Source of the DNA: CAYZPE01 sp046050145
GTDB taxonomy: Bacteria; Patescibacteriota; Minisyncoccia; Phycocordibacterales; CAYZPE01
DNA: 22,659 nt
Reading direction: 5' to 3'
NCBI GenBank assembly: GCA_046050145.1
Contig: JBJOQC010000042.1
Location: 1-22,659 of the forward strand
Under the pieces are notes generated by a model, which saw only the letters and a program-made list of their open reading frames with translations, searched no databases and was not told the origin of the DNA. A program made the translations under genes and the position numbers. Positions 1 through 6,023 of the stretch are shown one piece after another (the stretch's first letter is position 1; each line of letters starts with the position of its first letter).

Positions 1-1407
1 GACTTCCTCAATCAAATTTTCTTTTATTTCGAGATCTAGTCGAACTGGTGGGATAGTAACATCAAAACTTTCTTCATGTGAGACAACTACACACCCAAGA
101 CTTTCAAGAATACTTACAACCTTTTCTTTAGGAACATTAATTCCTAAAGTATTTTTCAAATCTTCGCCACCAAGACTTATTGTTTTCGTCTTTTGAGGAT
201 CAGGGTATACATCAGAAACCACCTCAACCTTTCCGTGAGAAAGCTCTGTAATAAGCTTTAATGCACGAATAAGACCCGTTTTCACAAGCTCTGGTGATAT
301 TTCCTTCTCAAAACGTACAGAGCTTTCTGTACGCAACTTAAGAGCTTGTGATGCAAGGCGTATGTGAGCTGAATCAAAGTGTGCAGCTTCGAGCAAAATA
401 TCAACAGTGTGAGGAGTAACAGCACTTGCTTCACCTCCTTTTATACCTGCAATTCCAAGAATAGTCTCGGTATTTCCATCAGTAATTAAAATTGAATTTG
501 AAGGAAGCACATATTCGACACCATCAAGAGCCTTGTACTTTTCTCCTGACTTTGATTTTTTAACCTCAATTGAATACGTGTCATTTTTTGAAGAGAGTCG
601 AGCAAGATCAAACGCATGAAGAGGTTGCCCAATATCGAGCATTACATAGTTTGTAATATCAACAATATTATTTATTGGTTTTTGACCGAGTGCCTTGAGT
701 CTTGTTTGAAGCCAGAGAGGACTTTCAGCTACCTTAACTCCACGGATAAGAGCACCCATATATCGTTTCGAAAGATGACTATCGATTGAAATATTCAAAG
801 TGTTACTTTGAGGCAAATCGAGTGTTTGATCTATTTTTTTTAGAGGAATAGAAAAAAGTGCTGAAATCTCTCGAGCAATACCAGAGTGTGATAGACAGTC
901 ATGTGCTCGATCAGGCAGTACCTTTATATCTAAGATATGATCGGTTTCAATTTGAAGAAATTCTTTAAGTAATGTCCCTGGTTTTACTTCTTTTTCAATT
1001 ACCCAAATTCCTTCAGCTTCTTTGGTGAACCCAAGCTCTCGCTCTGAACAGATCATTCCGTTTGATTCAACACCACGAATTTTTGAAACCTTAATAGCAA
1101 AATCTCCTGGGAGTACTGCTCCAGGTAAAGCAACGGCCACAGTTTGCCCTTCGGCTACGTTAGCCGCACCACAGACAATAGTTCGTCCTCCATCACCCAC
1201 ATCTACAACACATACACTCAAACGATCAGCATTTGGATGTTTTTCTTTTTTTAAAACCTTACCCACGACAACATTATTAAAATGCCCACCAATTTCCTCA
1301 ACACTTTCAATTTCAAAAGCATGAAAAGTAATCTTCTCTGCAATTTCTTTTGCAGACGGAAGTTTTGTATCAAAATAGTCCTGAAGCCAATTGTAGCTAA
1401 TACGCAT
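1..1407 (-). CDS. pheT: phenylalanyl-tRNA synthetase beta subunit, 3'-truncated by window edge
   Basis: Beta chain of the alpha2-beta2 enzyme that charges tRNA-Phe in the cytoplasm. I translated the minus strand by hand from the ATG at 1405-1407: the frame is open for 469 codons to position 1, so the stop lies outside the window. It begins MRISYNWLQDYF. An EMAP/OB-fold tRNA-binding domain follows (about residues 40-150, with KHPNADRL and SNGMICSERELG). Next comes the B3/B4 editing domain (about 200-380, with NNIVDITNYVMLDIGQPLHA), then the start of the B5 domain. The catalytic-like core and the anticodon-binding FDX-ACB domain would lie beyond the edge. The start is one base after the pheS stop, so the two subunits are co-transcribed from the pheS promoter. 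No frameshift is seen. Confidence 0.95.
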   Translation of the reverse strand, partial: MRISYNWLQDYFDTKLPSAKEIAEKITFHAFEIESVEEIGGHFNNVVVGKVLKKEKHPNADRLSVCVVDVGDGGRTIVCGAANVAEGQTVAVALPGAVLPGDFAIKVSKIRGVESNGMICSERELGFTKEAEGIWVIEKEVKPGTLLKEFLQIETDHILDIKVLPDRAHDCLSHSGIAREISALFSIPLKKIDQTLDLPQSNTLNISIDSHLSKRYMGALIRGVKVAESPLWLQTRLKALGQKPINNIVDITNYVMLDIGQPLHAFDLARLSSKNDTYSIEVKKSKSGEKYKALDGVEYVLPSNSILITDGNTETILGIAGIKGGEASAVTPHTVDILLEAAHFDSAHIRLASQALKLRTESSVRFEKEISPELVKTGLIRALKLITELSHGKVEVVSDVYPDPQKTKTISLGGEDLKNTLGINVPKEKVVSILESLGCVVVSHEESFDVTIPPVRLDLEIKENLIEEV

Positions 1408-1408
1408 A

Positions 1409-2173
1409 TTAAAATTGATTAACTAAGCGGAGATCACCATTGTAAAGCATTCTCACATCTGGAATTCCGTATTTATTCATCACAAGACGATCTACACCTG
1501 TACCAAAAGCAAAACCTCTGTAAACCTTTGAATCAATACCGGCAGACTCGAGAACAAAAGGATGTACCATGCCCGCACCCATAATTTCAATCCAACCAGT
1601 ATTTTTACAAGTCGAACAACCTGTGCCTTTGCATTTAAAACATGACATATCAACCTCAAGACCTGGCTCTACGAATGGAAAAAAACTTGGTCTAAAACGA
1701 ACTTCTGTTTTTGAACCAAAATATTTTTCAAAAAAATAAGACAAGGTACCTTTGAGATGAGAAAGTGAAATGTCTATATCTACCACAAGCCCTTCAAGCT
1801 GATAAAACTGAGCTTCATGGGTCGCATCTGTTGCTTCATTACGAAATACTTTTCCAGGAGCAATGATACGAATTGGTGGTTTATTTTTTTCCATATATCG
1901 CACTTGTACTGGAGAAGTATGTGTTCTTAGTAGTTTTGATATTTGGCTTTTATCATTTGAAATTCCTTTTGGATTTTTTATCCAAAAGGTATCCCACATA
2001 TCTCGAGCGGGATGATTTTTTGGAATATTAAGAGTGTCAAAATTATAATGCTCTGTTTCAATCTCAGGACCAGAAGCTAGAGAAAAACCAATACCAGCAA
2101 AAATAGATACTATTTCTTCTATAGCTTGTGATATGGGATGAATGTGTCCTGAAATAGTTTCATTATCTTTCAT
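1409..2173 (-). CDS. pheS: phenylalanyl-tRNA synthetase alpha subunit, short form without N-terminal coiled coil
   Basis: Catalytic subunit of phenylalanyl-tRNA synthetase: it activates Phe with ATP and transfers it to tRNA-Phe. The 254 residues contain the class II core: HHPARDMWDTFW-like motif 1 region (53-65), motif 2 around R111 (GKVFRNEATDATHE), and motif 3 GFAFGTGVDRL (220-230). A CxxC-CxxC zinc-type insert is present (C178, C181, C186, C189). Typical bacterial PheS has about 330-350 residues, and the missing part is the roughly 90-residue N-terminal coiled-coil arm that contacts tRNA. A strong promoter ends 7 bases before the ATG, so the short start is probably real and not a miscalled or frameshifted gene. 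The ATG and stop are clear; pheT follows after 1 base. Confidence 0.95.
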   Translation of the reverse strand: MKDNETISGHIHPISQAIEEIVSIFAGIGFSLASGPEIETEHYNFDTLNIPKNHPARDMWDTFWIKNPKGISNDKSQISKLLRTHTSPVQVRYMEKNKPPIRIIAPGKVFRNEATDATHEAQFYQLEGLVVDIDISLSHLKGTLSYFFEKYFGSKTEVRFRPSFFPFVEPGLEVDMSCFKCKGTGCSTCKNTGWIEIMGAGMVHPFVLESAGIDSKVYRGFAFGTGVDRLVMNKYGIPDVRMLYNGDLRLVNQF

Positions 2174-2208
2174 GAGCTTGATTATACGTAAAATAAAGTC
2201 TTTTTCAA
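2174..2208 (-). promoter_or_regulatory. promoter of pheST, predicts leaderless mRNA
   Basis: On the minus strand, -35 TTGAAA (2203-2208) and a perfect -10 TATAAT (2181-2186) are separated by 16 bases. Only 7 bases separate the -10 from the pheS ATG, so transcription should start at or next to the A of ATG. No Shine-Dalgarno sequence is possible. Confidence 0.75.
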
Positions 2209-2218
2209 AGAAAAAACT

Positions 2219-2260
2219 GCATAGAAAAACCGTCCCTGAAAGAGGACGGTTTTTCTATGC
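2219..2260 (-). terminator. intrinsic terminator after tRNA-Thr (bidirectional hairpin)
   Basis: Perfect 17-bp inverted repeat (2219-2235 with 2244-2260) around an 8-base loop. The core is ACCGTCC/GGACGGT with T-runs on both sides. It lies just downstream of tRNA-Thr on the minus strand and directly upstream of the pheS -35 box, so it insulates pheST from the tRNA transcript. Confidence 0.85.
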
Positions 2261-2273
2261 GTACTTCTACGTG

Positions 2274-2346
2274 AGCCACCCGACGGGATCGAACCGACGA
2301 CATCTCGTTTACAAAACGAGTGCTCTACCAACTGAGCTAGGGTGGC
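2274..2346 (-). tRNA. tRNA-Thr (anticodon TGT)
   Basis: The reverse complement folds as a cloverleaf. The acceptor stem is GCCACCC/GGGTGGC. The D arm contains AGCTCAGTTGGTAGAGC. The anticodon stem CTCGT/ACGAG carries loop TTTGTAA, giving anticodon TGT, which reads ACA. The T arm has TTCGATC in the loop. One T-T mismatch lies in the T stem. The discriminator base is T, followed by CAC, so the CCA end is not encoded and must be added by CCA-adding enzyme. Confidence 0.93.
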
Positions 2347-2375
2347 AATTAAACAAAATTTAAAAAAACTATTCT

Positions 2376-2415
2376 ATACCTTTACCGAGTGGTCCTACCA
2401 AAACAGCTAGGATAA
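2376..2415 (-). pseudogene. degenerate tRNA-like unit B
   Basis: Positions 2386-2411 match the 5' half of the neighbouring tRNA-Thr (2317-2341) at about 20 of 26 aligned columns, including CTACCAA and AGCTAGG (plus strand), the D-arm core. The 3' half does not form a cloverleaf. It may be a decayed tRNA copy or an RNA stem: CCGAGTG/CACTTGG encloses TCCTA/TAGGA. A TTGGTA box, 17 bases, then TATAGA inside and beside the unit might serve as promoter for tRNA-Thr; this is weak. Confidence 0.35.
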
Positions 2416-2446
2416 CACTTGGACAAACTTAAATCTTTAAACAACA

Positions 2447-2491
2447 TCCCTGCCATACTTGGTGATACCGGCCAAGACAGCTAAAGTGACA
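2447..2491 (-). pseudogene. degenerate tRNA-like unit A
   Basis: Second diverged copy, 74 bases from unit B measured at the shared ACAGCT. The minus strand reads GTCACTTTAGCTGTCTTGG, resembling the acceptor and D arm of tRNA-Thr (GCCACCCTAGCTCAGTTGG). It can fold as GCTGTCTTGG paired to CCAAG-T-ATGGC with G-U pairs, but no complete cloverleaf is found. The rest of 2347-2542 is AT-rich, low-complexity sequence without a credible ORF. Confidence 0.3.
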
Positions 2492-2542
2492 ACTAAAATA
2501 GTTTAAAGTTTAAAAAGAAAAAAGTAAAGAAAAAAATACTTT

Positions 2543-2932
2543 CTATCCAAGAATAGTTCGTCCTTCAGCATTCTTTCTTCGTGCGTCAGAAATGTTTTTC
2601 AAGAAGAAAGAAACCGAAGGATTACTCTTAGAAAAATCTTTTCTACCTCGAATAATATCTCGTGCCTTCACTTGCTTTGCTTGAGCAAAGCGTCGCACAG
2701 AATCCCATACACGTTCAGAGTGAGCGGGCACATGATGTGAAAATAGTCTTCCGATACGAGAAATAAGCATGCGATACACATGCTTTGTTTTCTCAACTAG
2801 TCCCACAAAAAATACATCTGTTGCACAGGTGAGACGTCCTACAAAAGTTCTCTTGCCAAGCTTCAATTCAATCAAGCGAGAGAGAGTAAAACTCACGAGC
2901 AAAATTCCTGAAATTGTAAAGAGAGTAAACAT
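2543..2932 (-). CDS. small membrane-anchored basic protein, unknown function
   Basis: 129 residues, not recognised. Residues 1-17 form one hydrophobic segment (FTLFTISGILLVSFTL), probably an uncleaved anchor. The remainder is strongly basic and looks cytoplasmic (RLFSHHVPAHSERVWD, RRFAQAKQVKARDIIRGRKDF, SDARRKNAEGRTILG). The gene starts 6 bases after the tsf stop on the same strand and so probably shares its transcript. The basic tail next to translation genes could contact RNA or ribosomes at the membrane, but that is speculation. The ATG start at 2930-2932 is the only good one. Confidence 0.75.
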   Translation of the reverse strand: MFTLFTISGILLVSFTLSRLIELKLGKRTFVGRLTCATDVFFVGLVEKTKHVYRMLISRIGRLFSHHVPAHSERVWDSVRRFAQAKQVKARDIIRGRKDFSKSNPSVSFFLKNISDARRKNAEGRTILG

Positions 2933-2938
2933 AAGTTG

Positions 2939-3517
2939 TTATAGAGAAAAACGAGAAAACTTTACAATCTCAACTTTTTCACCAAACTTCTGTATTGCCT
3001 GCTCAATCAAATCACTAATCGTAAGATCAGGATTTTTAATAAAAGGTTGTGTTAGAAGAACCTTTTCCTTGAAATATGCATCAAGCTTTCCTTGAAGGAT
3101 CTTTTCCTGCATAGCCTTAGGCTTATCTTTTACTTCTTCAGCAAATACTTCTGAAGCAACTTTCTTATCATGCTCATTAATATCTTCTACTCTCAAAAAT
3201 TGTGGATTTGAGGCAGTGATATGCATAGCAATCTCTCGCGCCAAAGCTCTGAAATCATCGTTTTTTGAAACGAAGTCTGTTTCAGAAGCAAGGAGCACCA
3301 ATGCACCAGCCGTGTTTGTAGCGTGAATATATGAGACAACAGTACCCGCACCAAGCGTTCTATCTCCTTTCTTAGCAGCCAAACCTTTACTAAATTTTTG
3401 AATTATGACACGCGCCTTCTCCATGTCTCCCTTTGCTTCAATAAGAGCTTTCTTACATTGCATAATAGAAAGACCTGTTTCGTCACGTAATTGTTTTATT
3501 TGTTCAGTAGTAACCAT
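2939..3517 (-). CDS. tsf: elongation factor Ts, short form
   Basis: Guanine nucleotide exchange factor that recycles EF-Tu-GDP to EF-Tu-GTP. The 192 residues begin with the UBA-like N-terminal domain (TTEQIKQLRDETGLSIMQCKKAL). The EF-Tu-contacting TDFVSKN motif follows (T80-N86), then one core subdomain and a C-terminal helix. E. coli EF-Ts is about 283 residues, so this is the one-core short type also known from Thermus and many small genomes. It lies downstream of rpsB, the classic rpsB-tsf order, 45 bases apart and with its own promoter overlapping the rpsB stop. It probably also receives read-through from rpsB. The ATG start is clear. Confidence 0.95.
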   Translation of the reverse strand: MVTTEQIKQLRDETGLSIMQCKKALIEAKGDMEKARVIIQKFSKGLAAKKGDRTLGAGTVVSYIHATNTAGALVLLASETDFVSKNDDFRALAREIAMHITASNPQFLRVEDINEHDKKVASEVFAEEVKDKPKAMQEKILQGKLDAYFKEKVLLTQPFIKNPDLTISDLIEQAIQKFGEKVEIVKFSRFSL

Positions 3518-3539
3518 AAAATATAGCCTTAGAGTATTA

Positions 3540-3568
3540 ATAATACAGGCTTCAGCTCTTTACTACAA
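3540..3568 (-). promoter_or_regulatory. promoter of tsf overlapping the rpsB stop codon
   Basis: Minus-strand -35 TTGTAG (3563-3568), whose TAG is the rpsB stop codon, is followed by a 17-base spacer and -10 TATTAT (3540-3545). It leaves 22 bases before the tsf ATG. A small GTATTA/TAATAC inverted repeat overlaps the -10 and could modulate it. Confidence 0.5.
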
Positions 3569-4267
3569 TATGAGACCGCTCTTGTATGCGTCTGCAATTT
3601 CCTTAAGGAAGAATTCAATAGTTTTCTTTGAAGCGTCATTTGCAGGTACTGGGTATGTAACATCACGAAGGTTACAGTCAGAACTTGAAAGACTTACAAC
3701 AGGAATTTTCAAGAAAATAGCTTCAGCAAGAGCAATATGTTCTCGTTTTGAGTCAATGATAACAAGAGCTTTTGGAACATCTTTCAAACCTCGGAGTCCT
3801 GAGAAATACACAGTCAAACGAGCAATTTCTCGGTCAATCATAAGACGCTCCTTCTTTGTGTATTTTGAAAGTTCTCCTTTTTCTTTTTGAGACAAGAGTG
3901 TCTCGAGCTTATCGATACGCTTCTTAATCTGAGGAAAGTTTGTGAGTGTACCTCCAATCCATCGTCCTGATACATATGGCATATTCATATCCTGACCGAT
4001 CTTAGTCACTGCCTCACGTGCTTCATTCTTTCCACCAACGATAATTACAACACCCTTCTTTTCTGCAATAGACTTGATAAATGCCTTTGCTGTATCAAGT
4101 GCACCCTTTGTCTTTTCAAGATCAAAAATCTCAATCTTGTTTTTAGCACCAAAGATAAAAGGTTTTGCTGATGGGTGTCGGCGTGACTTCACAAAACCAA
4201 AATGCGCCCCTGCTTTAAAAAGCTCAGCAATTGTCTTGTCTTCTAGTTTTATATCTTTAACTTCCAT
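3563..4267 (-). CDS. rpsB: 30S ribosomal protein S2
   Basis: uS2 of the small subunit, needed for S1 binding and mRNA docking on the 30S. The 234 residues contain the family signatures GAHFGFVKSRRHPSAKPFIF, GGKNEAREAVTKIG, VSGRWIGGTLTNF, and PKALVIIDSKREHIALAEA, and end near VSLSSSDCNLRDVTYPVPANDAS. Length is normal for the family. I chose the ATG at 4265-4267. A TTG at 4283-4285 would add six residues but lies inside the predicted -10, and nothing like a ribosome binding site precedes either. tsf follows on the same strand. Confidence 0.95.
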   Translation of the reverse strand: MEVKDIKLEDKTIAELFKAGAHFGFVKSRRHPSAKPFIFGAKNKIEIFDLEKTKGALDTAKAFIKSIAEKKGVVIIVGGKNEAREAVTKIGQDMNMPYVSGRWIGGTLTNFPQIKKRIDKLETLLSQKEKGELSKYTKKERLMIDREIARLTVYFSGLRGLKDVPKALVIIDSKREHIALAEAIFLKIPVVSLSSSDCNLRDVTYPVPANDASKKTIEFFLKEIADAYKSGLIL

Positions 4268-4275
4268 AGGATAAG

Positions 4276-4304
4276 AGTCTAGCAAAAGGAGCTCAAAAGT
4301 GCAA
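4276..4304 (-). promoter_or_regulatory. promoter of rpsB, predicts leaderless mRNA
   Basis: Minus-strand -35 TTGCAC (4299-4304), 17-base spacer, -10 TAGACT (4276-4281), then only 8 bases to the ATG at 4267. The -35 lies just inside the short gap after prfA, which ends at 4307. Confidence 0.6.
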
Positions 4305-4306
4305 TA

Positions 4307-5263
4307 TTATTCCTTCTCTTGAGATTTTGCTCTCAGAGAATCAATAATTGATTCAATATTTCCAGCAAAAATACCGACAATATTGTGCCATGACTCTTTT
4401 ATGCGATGATCTGTGACTCGGTCTTGTAATACATTATAAGTACGGATTTTTTCTGACCTATCTCCTGTTCCTATTTGATCTTTTCTCTCTTGAGAATGCT
4501 TTCGAGCCTCCTCTTCTTCGTGAAGCACCTCAAGCTTTGCAGAAAGAATTTCCATCGCTTTTTCTCTGTTTTTAAGCTGACTTCGCTCTGAAGTAGAACG
4601 AACATCGATACCTGTAGGCTTGTGAATAAGACGCACCGCAGTCTCAACCTTGTTCACATTTTGGCCTCCCGCACCCCCTGAACGTGAAAATTCAATTTCA
4701 ATATCGACAGGATTTATAACCACCTTACTTTTCTTTCGAATTGGCAGAATAGCAATAGAAGCAGTTGAAGTATGTACACGACCCATTTTCTCTGTCGCTG
4801 GTACACGTTGAATTCGATGAACCCCCGTTTCAAAACGTAAATCTTTAAACACATCCTTCCCTTTTATCTCAAAAGAAGCTTCTTTATATCCTCCCGAAGA
4901 ATTCTCTGACTCATCAAGTACTCGTACAGTCCATCCTCGTATTTCTGCATATTTTCGATACATATCTCCAAGCTGGTATGCGAAGAGTCCTGCTTCATCT
5001 CCACCTGCACCCGCACGCACTTCGAGAATAACCTCATTAGGAAACTTCTCTTCCTCCTCTCCAGACTTAGTAATTACTTGCATTTGAGCAAGTAGTGTTT
5101 GTTTTTGTTGTTGCAGAGAAGCAATCTCTTCTGTTGCCATATCCTTCATTGCCTCGTCAGACAATAACAAAACAAGCTCTTGCTCGTCTTTTTCGAGAGC
5201 TTTATACGTATCAATAAGATATGTTAGTTTCGGATTGTCTTTGTACTGTAGAAGAGGGTCCAT
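4307..5263 (-). CDS. prfA: peptide chain release factor 1
   Basis: Class I release factor that recognises UAA and UAG and triggers peptidyl-tRNA hydrolysis. From the ATG at 5261-5263 it has 318 residues. The N-terminal helical domain is shorter than in E. coli RF1 (about 360 total). The codon-recognition loop is RVPATEKMGRVHTS, whose PAT is the RF1-type PxT tripeptide; RF2 would have SPF. The catalytic GGQ (199-201) sits in RSGGAGGQNVNKVET. A TTG two codons upstream is an alternative start but has no support. The gene lies between rpmE and rpsB, all on the minus strand. No programmed frameshift is expected or seen. Confidence 0.95.
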   Translation of the reverse strand: MDPLLQYKDNPKLTYLIDTYKALEKDEQELVLLLSDEAMKDMATEEIASLQQQKQTLLAQMQVITKSGEEEEKFPNEVILEVRAGAGGDEAGLFAYQLGDMYRKYAEIRGWTVRVLDESENSSGGYKEASFEIKGKDVFKDLRFETGVHRIQRVPATEKMGRVHTSTASIAILPIRKKSKVVINPVDIEIEFSRSGGAGGQNVNKVETAVRLIHKPTGIDVRSTSERSQLKNREKAMEILSAKLEVLHEEEEARKHSQERKDQIGTGDRSEKIRTYNVLQDRVTDHRIKESWHNIVGIFAGNIESIIDSLRAKSQEKE

Positions 5264-5274
5264 ACGCAAAAGAA

Positions 5275-5305
5275 AATAAACCCCGCTATCGCAGGGTTTA
5301 TTATA
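5275..5305 (-). terminator. hairpin terminator of rpmE sharing bases with a prfA -10 box
   Basis: Inverted repeat AATAAACCC (5275-5283) with GGGTTTATT (5294-5302), flanked by T-rich sequence on the minus strand. It starts 7 bases after the rpmE stop and ends 11 bases before the prfA ATG. A perfect TATAAT (minus strand, 5300-5305) overlaps its upstream arm. A transcript from that box would begin with this hairpin at its extreme 5' end. No good -35 is visible for it. Confidence 0.6.
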
Positions 5306-5308
5306 CCG

Positions 5309-5581
5309 TTAAGCTTTTTTAGCGACACGCTTATCCTTCTTTTCTGCCTTCTTAGTACTCTTTGATTTAATATCAGTCTTAGCTTGTGATTTTCGAGCCT
5401 TGAATTTCTCAACGCGTCCTGCAGCATCCAAACTCTTTTCAGCACCAGTATAAAATGGATGACAAGTACTACAAATTTCAACAGAGAGTTCTTTTTGAGT
5501 ACCTCCAATAGCGAATACAGCCCCGCATGCACAGGTAATCTTTGCATCAGCTACATATTGTGGGTGTGTTTCCTTTTTCAT
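5309..5581 (-). CDS. rpmE: 50S ribosomal protein L31 (zinc form) with basic tail
   Basis: bL31, which sits on the central protuberance and bridges the subunits. The 90 residues start MKKETHPQYVADAKITCACG. The four zinc cysteines are intact (C17, C19, C37, C40 in ITCACG and ICSTCHPFYTG), marking the C+ type. The family is usually 66-80 residues; the extra here is a Lys/Ala-rich C-terminal tail (about 58-90) that probably binds rRNA. The ATG at 5579-5581 lies 9 bases from a strong -10. A terminator follows the stop. The gene is divergent from the coiled-coil/zinc protein at 5699. Confidence 0.95.
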   Translation of the reverse strand: MKKETHPQYVADAKITCACGAVFAIGGTQKELSVEICSTCHPFYTGAEKSLDAAGRVEKFKARKSQAKTDIKSKSTKKAEKKDKRVAKKA

Positions 5582-5590
5582 TGCTCCGAA

Positions 5591-5619
5591 ATAGTACCAA
5601 ATTAGTCCTTTTTTTGCAA
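5591..5619 (-). promoter_or_regulatory. promoter of rpmE
   Basis: Minus-strand TTGCAA (5614-5619), 17-base spacer, TACTAT (5591-5596), then 9 bases to the ATG. The predicted leader is at most 2-3 bases, although GGAG occurs just before the ATG. Confidence 0.65.
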
Positions 5620-5632
5620 TATTAATAAAAAA

Positions 5633-5661
5633 TTGACATTACCACAACAAACAAATATAAA
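5633..5661 (+). promoter_or_regulatory. strong sigma70-type promoter of the coiled-coil/zinc protein gene
   Basis: Consensus -35 TTGACA (5633-5638), 17-base spacer and -10 TATAAA (5656-5661), the best promoter match in the window. The start point should be near 5668, giving a leader of about 30 bases. That leader contains AAAGGA, a Shine-Dalgarno-like site 7 bases before the ATG at 5699. Confidence 0.8.
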
Positions 5662-5698
5662 GTATGAAGAAGCTCTTCTTACACAGAAAGGATTGGGT

Positions 5699-5974
5699 AT
5701 GTCTAGTAAAATAAGCAAACAAACGTCTCAAGAAAAGAAAATTCAGAGAAAACAGAGATATCTCACAAAGAGATTAGAAACCCTTCAAAAACAAAAAGAA
5801 ACAATTGAAGCGGGAATCGAAGAAATAGATAAGAAAATAGAGTCCTTACAAGACTCTTGTAAATGCCGAAGAGCAAAATACAACACACGGACAAGAGAAA
5901 GATTGAGGGAATTTGGAGCACATGACAGTAACAATTTCTACATCTGTCCTGACTGTGGACAAATGCATCGCTAA
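5699..5974 (+). CDS. small coiled-coil protein with C-terminal zinc ribbon, unknown
   Basis: 91 residues, family not recognised. Residues about 10-52 form a highly charged coiled coil (RQRYLTKRLETLQKQKETIEAG). Four cysteines follow: C54 and C56 (CKC), then C83 and C86 (CPDCGQMH), which could bind one zinc. The frame is open upstream to 5633, but that would place the start inside the promoter. The ATG at 5699 has an AAAGGA site and fits the promoter. It is a single-gene transcript ending at the hairpin 5983-6009. Its own strong promoter and SD leader differ from the near-leaderless neighbours, suggesting high expression. A nucleic-acid-binding or ribosome-associated role is possible but not shown. 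Confidence 0.8.
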   Translation: MSSKISKQTSQEKKIQRKQRYLTKRLETLQKQKETIEAGIEEIDKKIESLQDSCKCRRAKYNTRTRERLREFGAHDSNNFYICPDCGQMHR

Positions 5975-5982
5975 GAAAAATC

Positions 5983-6010
5983 AAAAAGGAACCTTCAAGG
6001 TTCCTTTTTT
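5983..6010. terminator. bidirectional intrinsic terminator
   Basis: AAAAAGGAACC (5983-5993), loop of 5, GGTTCCTTTTT (5999-6009) with a longer T-run. It ends the plus-strand zinc-protein gene and can also serve the convergent transglycosylase gene, whose stop is at 6024. Confidence 0.85.
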
Positions 6011-6023
6011 TATTTTATATAGC

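Noticed and set aside
1022..1324. 100-aa plus-strand ORF
   Set aside because: It lies antisense to the pheT tRNA-binding domain and has low-complexity composition and no family signature.
2142..2363. 73-aa plus-strand ORF across the terminator and tRNA
   Set aside because: It is a shadow of tRNA-Thr and the hairpin, with no promoter or RBS.
2361..2504. Plus- and minus-strand micro-ORFs in tRNA-like units (e.g. peptides with PTKTARIT and PAKTAKVT)
   Set aside because: There is no good start codon. Similarity of the peptides follows from tRNA-like DNA similarity, and tRNA-Thr itself gives such a peptide in the same frame.
4268..4285. TTG start six codons upstream for rpsB
   Set aside because: It lies within the predicted -10 region, and the ATG at 4267 gives a normal S2 N-terminus.
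5664..5714. Short ORF MKKLFLHRKDWVCLVK just after the 5656-5661 -10 box, a possible leader peptide
   Set aside because: Its ATG lies only 2 bases after the -10, upstream of the expected transcription start, and it overlaps the real start out of frame.
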